Source of the DNA: an uncultured bacterium
GTDB lineage: Bacteria; Planctomycetota; UBA1135; GCA-002686595
NCBI GenBank assembly: GCA_913058555.1
Contig: CAJXRJ010000452.1
Span: 1 to 6,339, forward strand
Length of the DNA: 6,339 bases
Direction: 5' to 3'
Program-made: the position numbers and the translations under genes
The notes under the pieces: generated by a model
The model's input: the letters and a program-made list of their open reading frames with translations, nothing else
Told to the model about the DNA's origin: nothing
Databases searched by the model: none
Shown here: piece after piece, positions 6,293 through 6,339 of the stretch
Position numbering within the stretch: the first letter of the stretch is position 1
How the letters are laid out: every line of letters begins with the position of its first letter

Positions 6293-6339
6293 CTGTCTCT
6301 TATACACATCTCCGAGCCCACGAGACTAGGCATGATCTC
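6293..6339 (-). other. Illumina Nextera i7-side adapter (artificial, not genomic)
   Basis: Read on the plus strand this is the Tn5 mosaic end CTGTCTCTTATACACATCT (6293-6311), the Read 2 part CCGAGCCCACGAGAC (6312-6326), the 8-nt index TAGGCATG (6327-6334, which I recognise as Nextera i7 index 706) and the start of the P7 tail ATCTC (6335-6339). It mirrors the adapter at the left end. Predicted peptides reaching into it (SLVGSEMCIRD on the minus strand, MYKRQ in another frame) are artefacts. Confidence 0.98.

Overview
The genomic part of this window is about bases 48-6292. Both ends are not genome: they are Illumina Nextera (Tn5) library adapters with readable index sequences. The genuine sequence is therefore an assembled fragment, probably metagenomic, cut artificially at both ends, and the genes touching each end are partial. 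The DNA is GC-rich with dense coding and short intergenic gaps. The truncated exopolyphosphatase has the long C-terminal region known from E. coli and Pseudomonas Ppx, and one gene encodes a predicted lipoprotein. Together these suggest a high-GC Gram-negative bacterium, proteobacterial or related. No marker gene allows a firmer placement.

Layout, left to right: (1) adapter, 1-47. (2) The 3' end of an exopolyphosphatase gene (ppx) on +, 48-458, followed after 29 nt by a complete NADP-type aldo/keto reductase on +, 488-1435. (3) A 61-nt convergent gap with a small hairpin that may be a terminator. (4) On the minus strand, a lipoprotein-type dienelactone hydrolase-like protein (1497-2309) lying 27 nt downstream of a complete polyphosphate kinase 1 gene (ppk1, 2337-4607). 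(5) An intergenic region of about 160 nt upstream of ppk1 with a 13-bp palindrome and GC-rich inverted repeats. (6) Two further minus-strand genes, probably co-transcribed: a truncated protein with weak DUF4261-like features (5509-6292) and, 11 nt after it, a protein of unknown function with a possible Rossmann/methyltransferase-like core (4772-5497). (7) adapter, 6293-6339.

The clearest biological theme is polyphosphate turnover. Ppk1 makes polyphosphate from ATP and Ppx degrades it from the ends. The two genes converge on each other, and each has a metabolic enzyme gene directly downstream (aldo/keto reductase after ppx, dienelactone hydrolase-like lipoprotein after ppk1). A role for these two in polyphosphate metabolism is not shown. 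I see no CRISPR array, tRNA, rRNA, integrase, natural insertion sequence or defence system, and no convincing evidence of a novel system. The least explained genes are the two unknowns at the right end.
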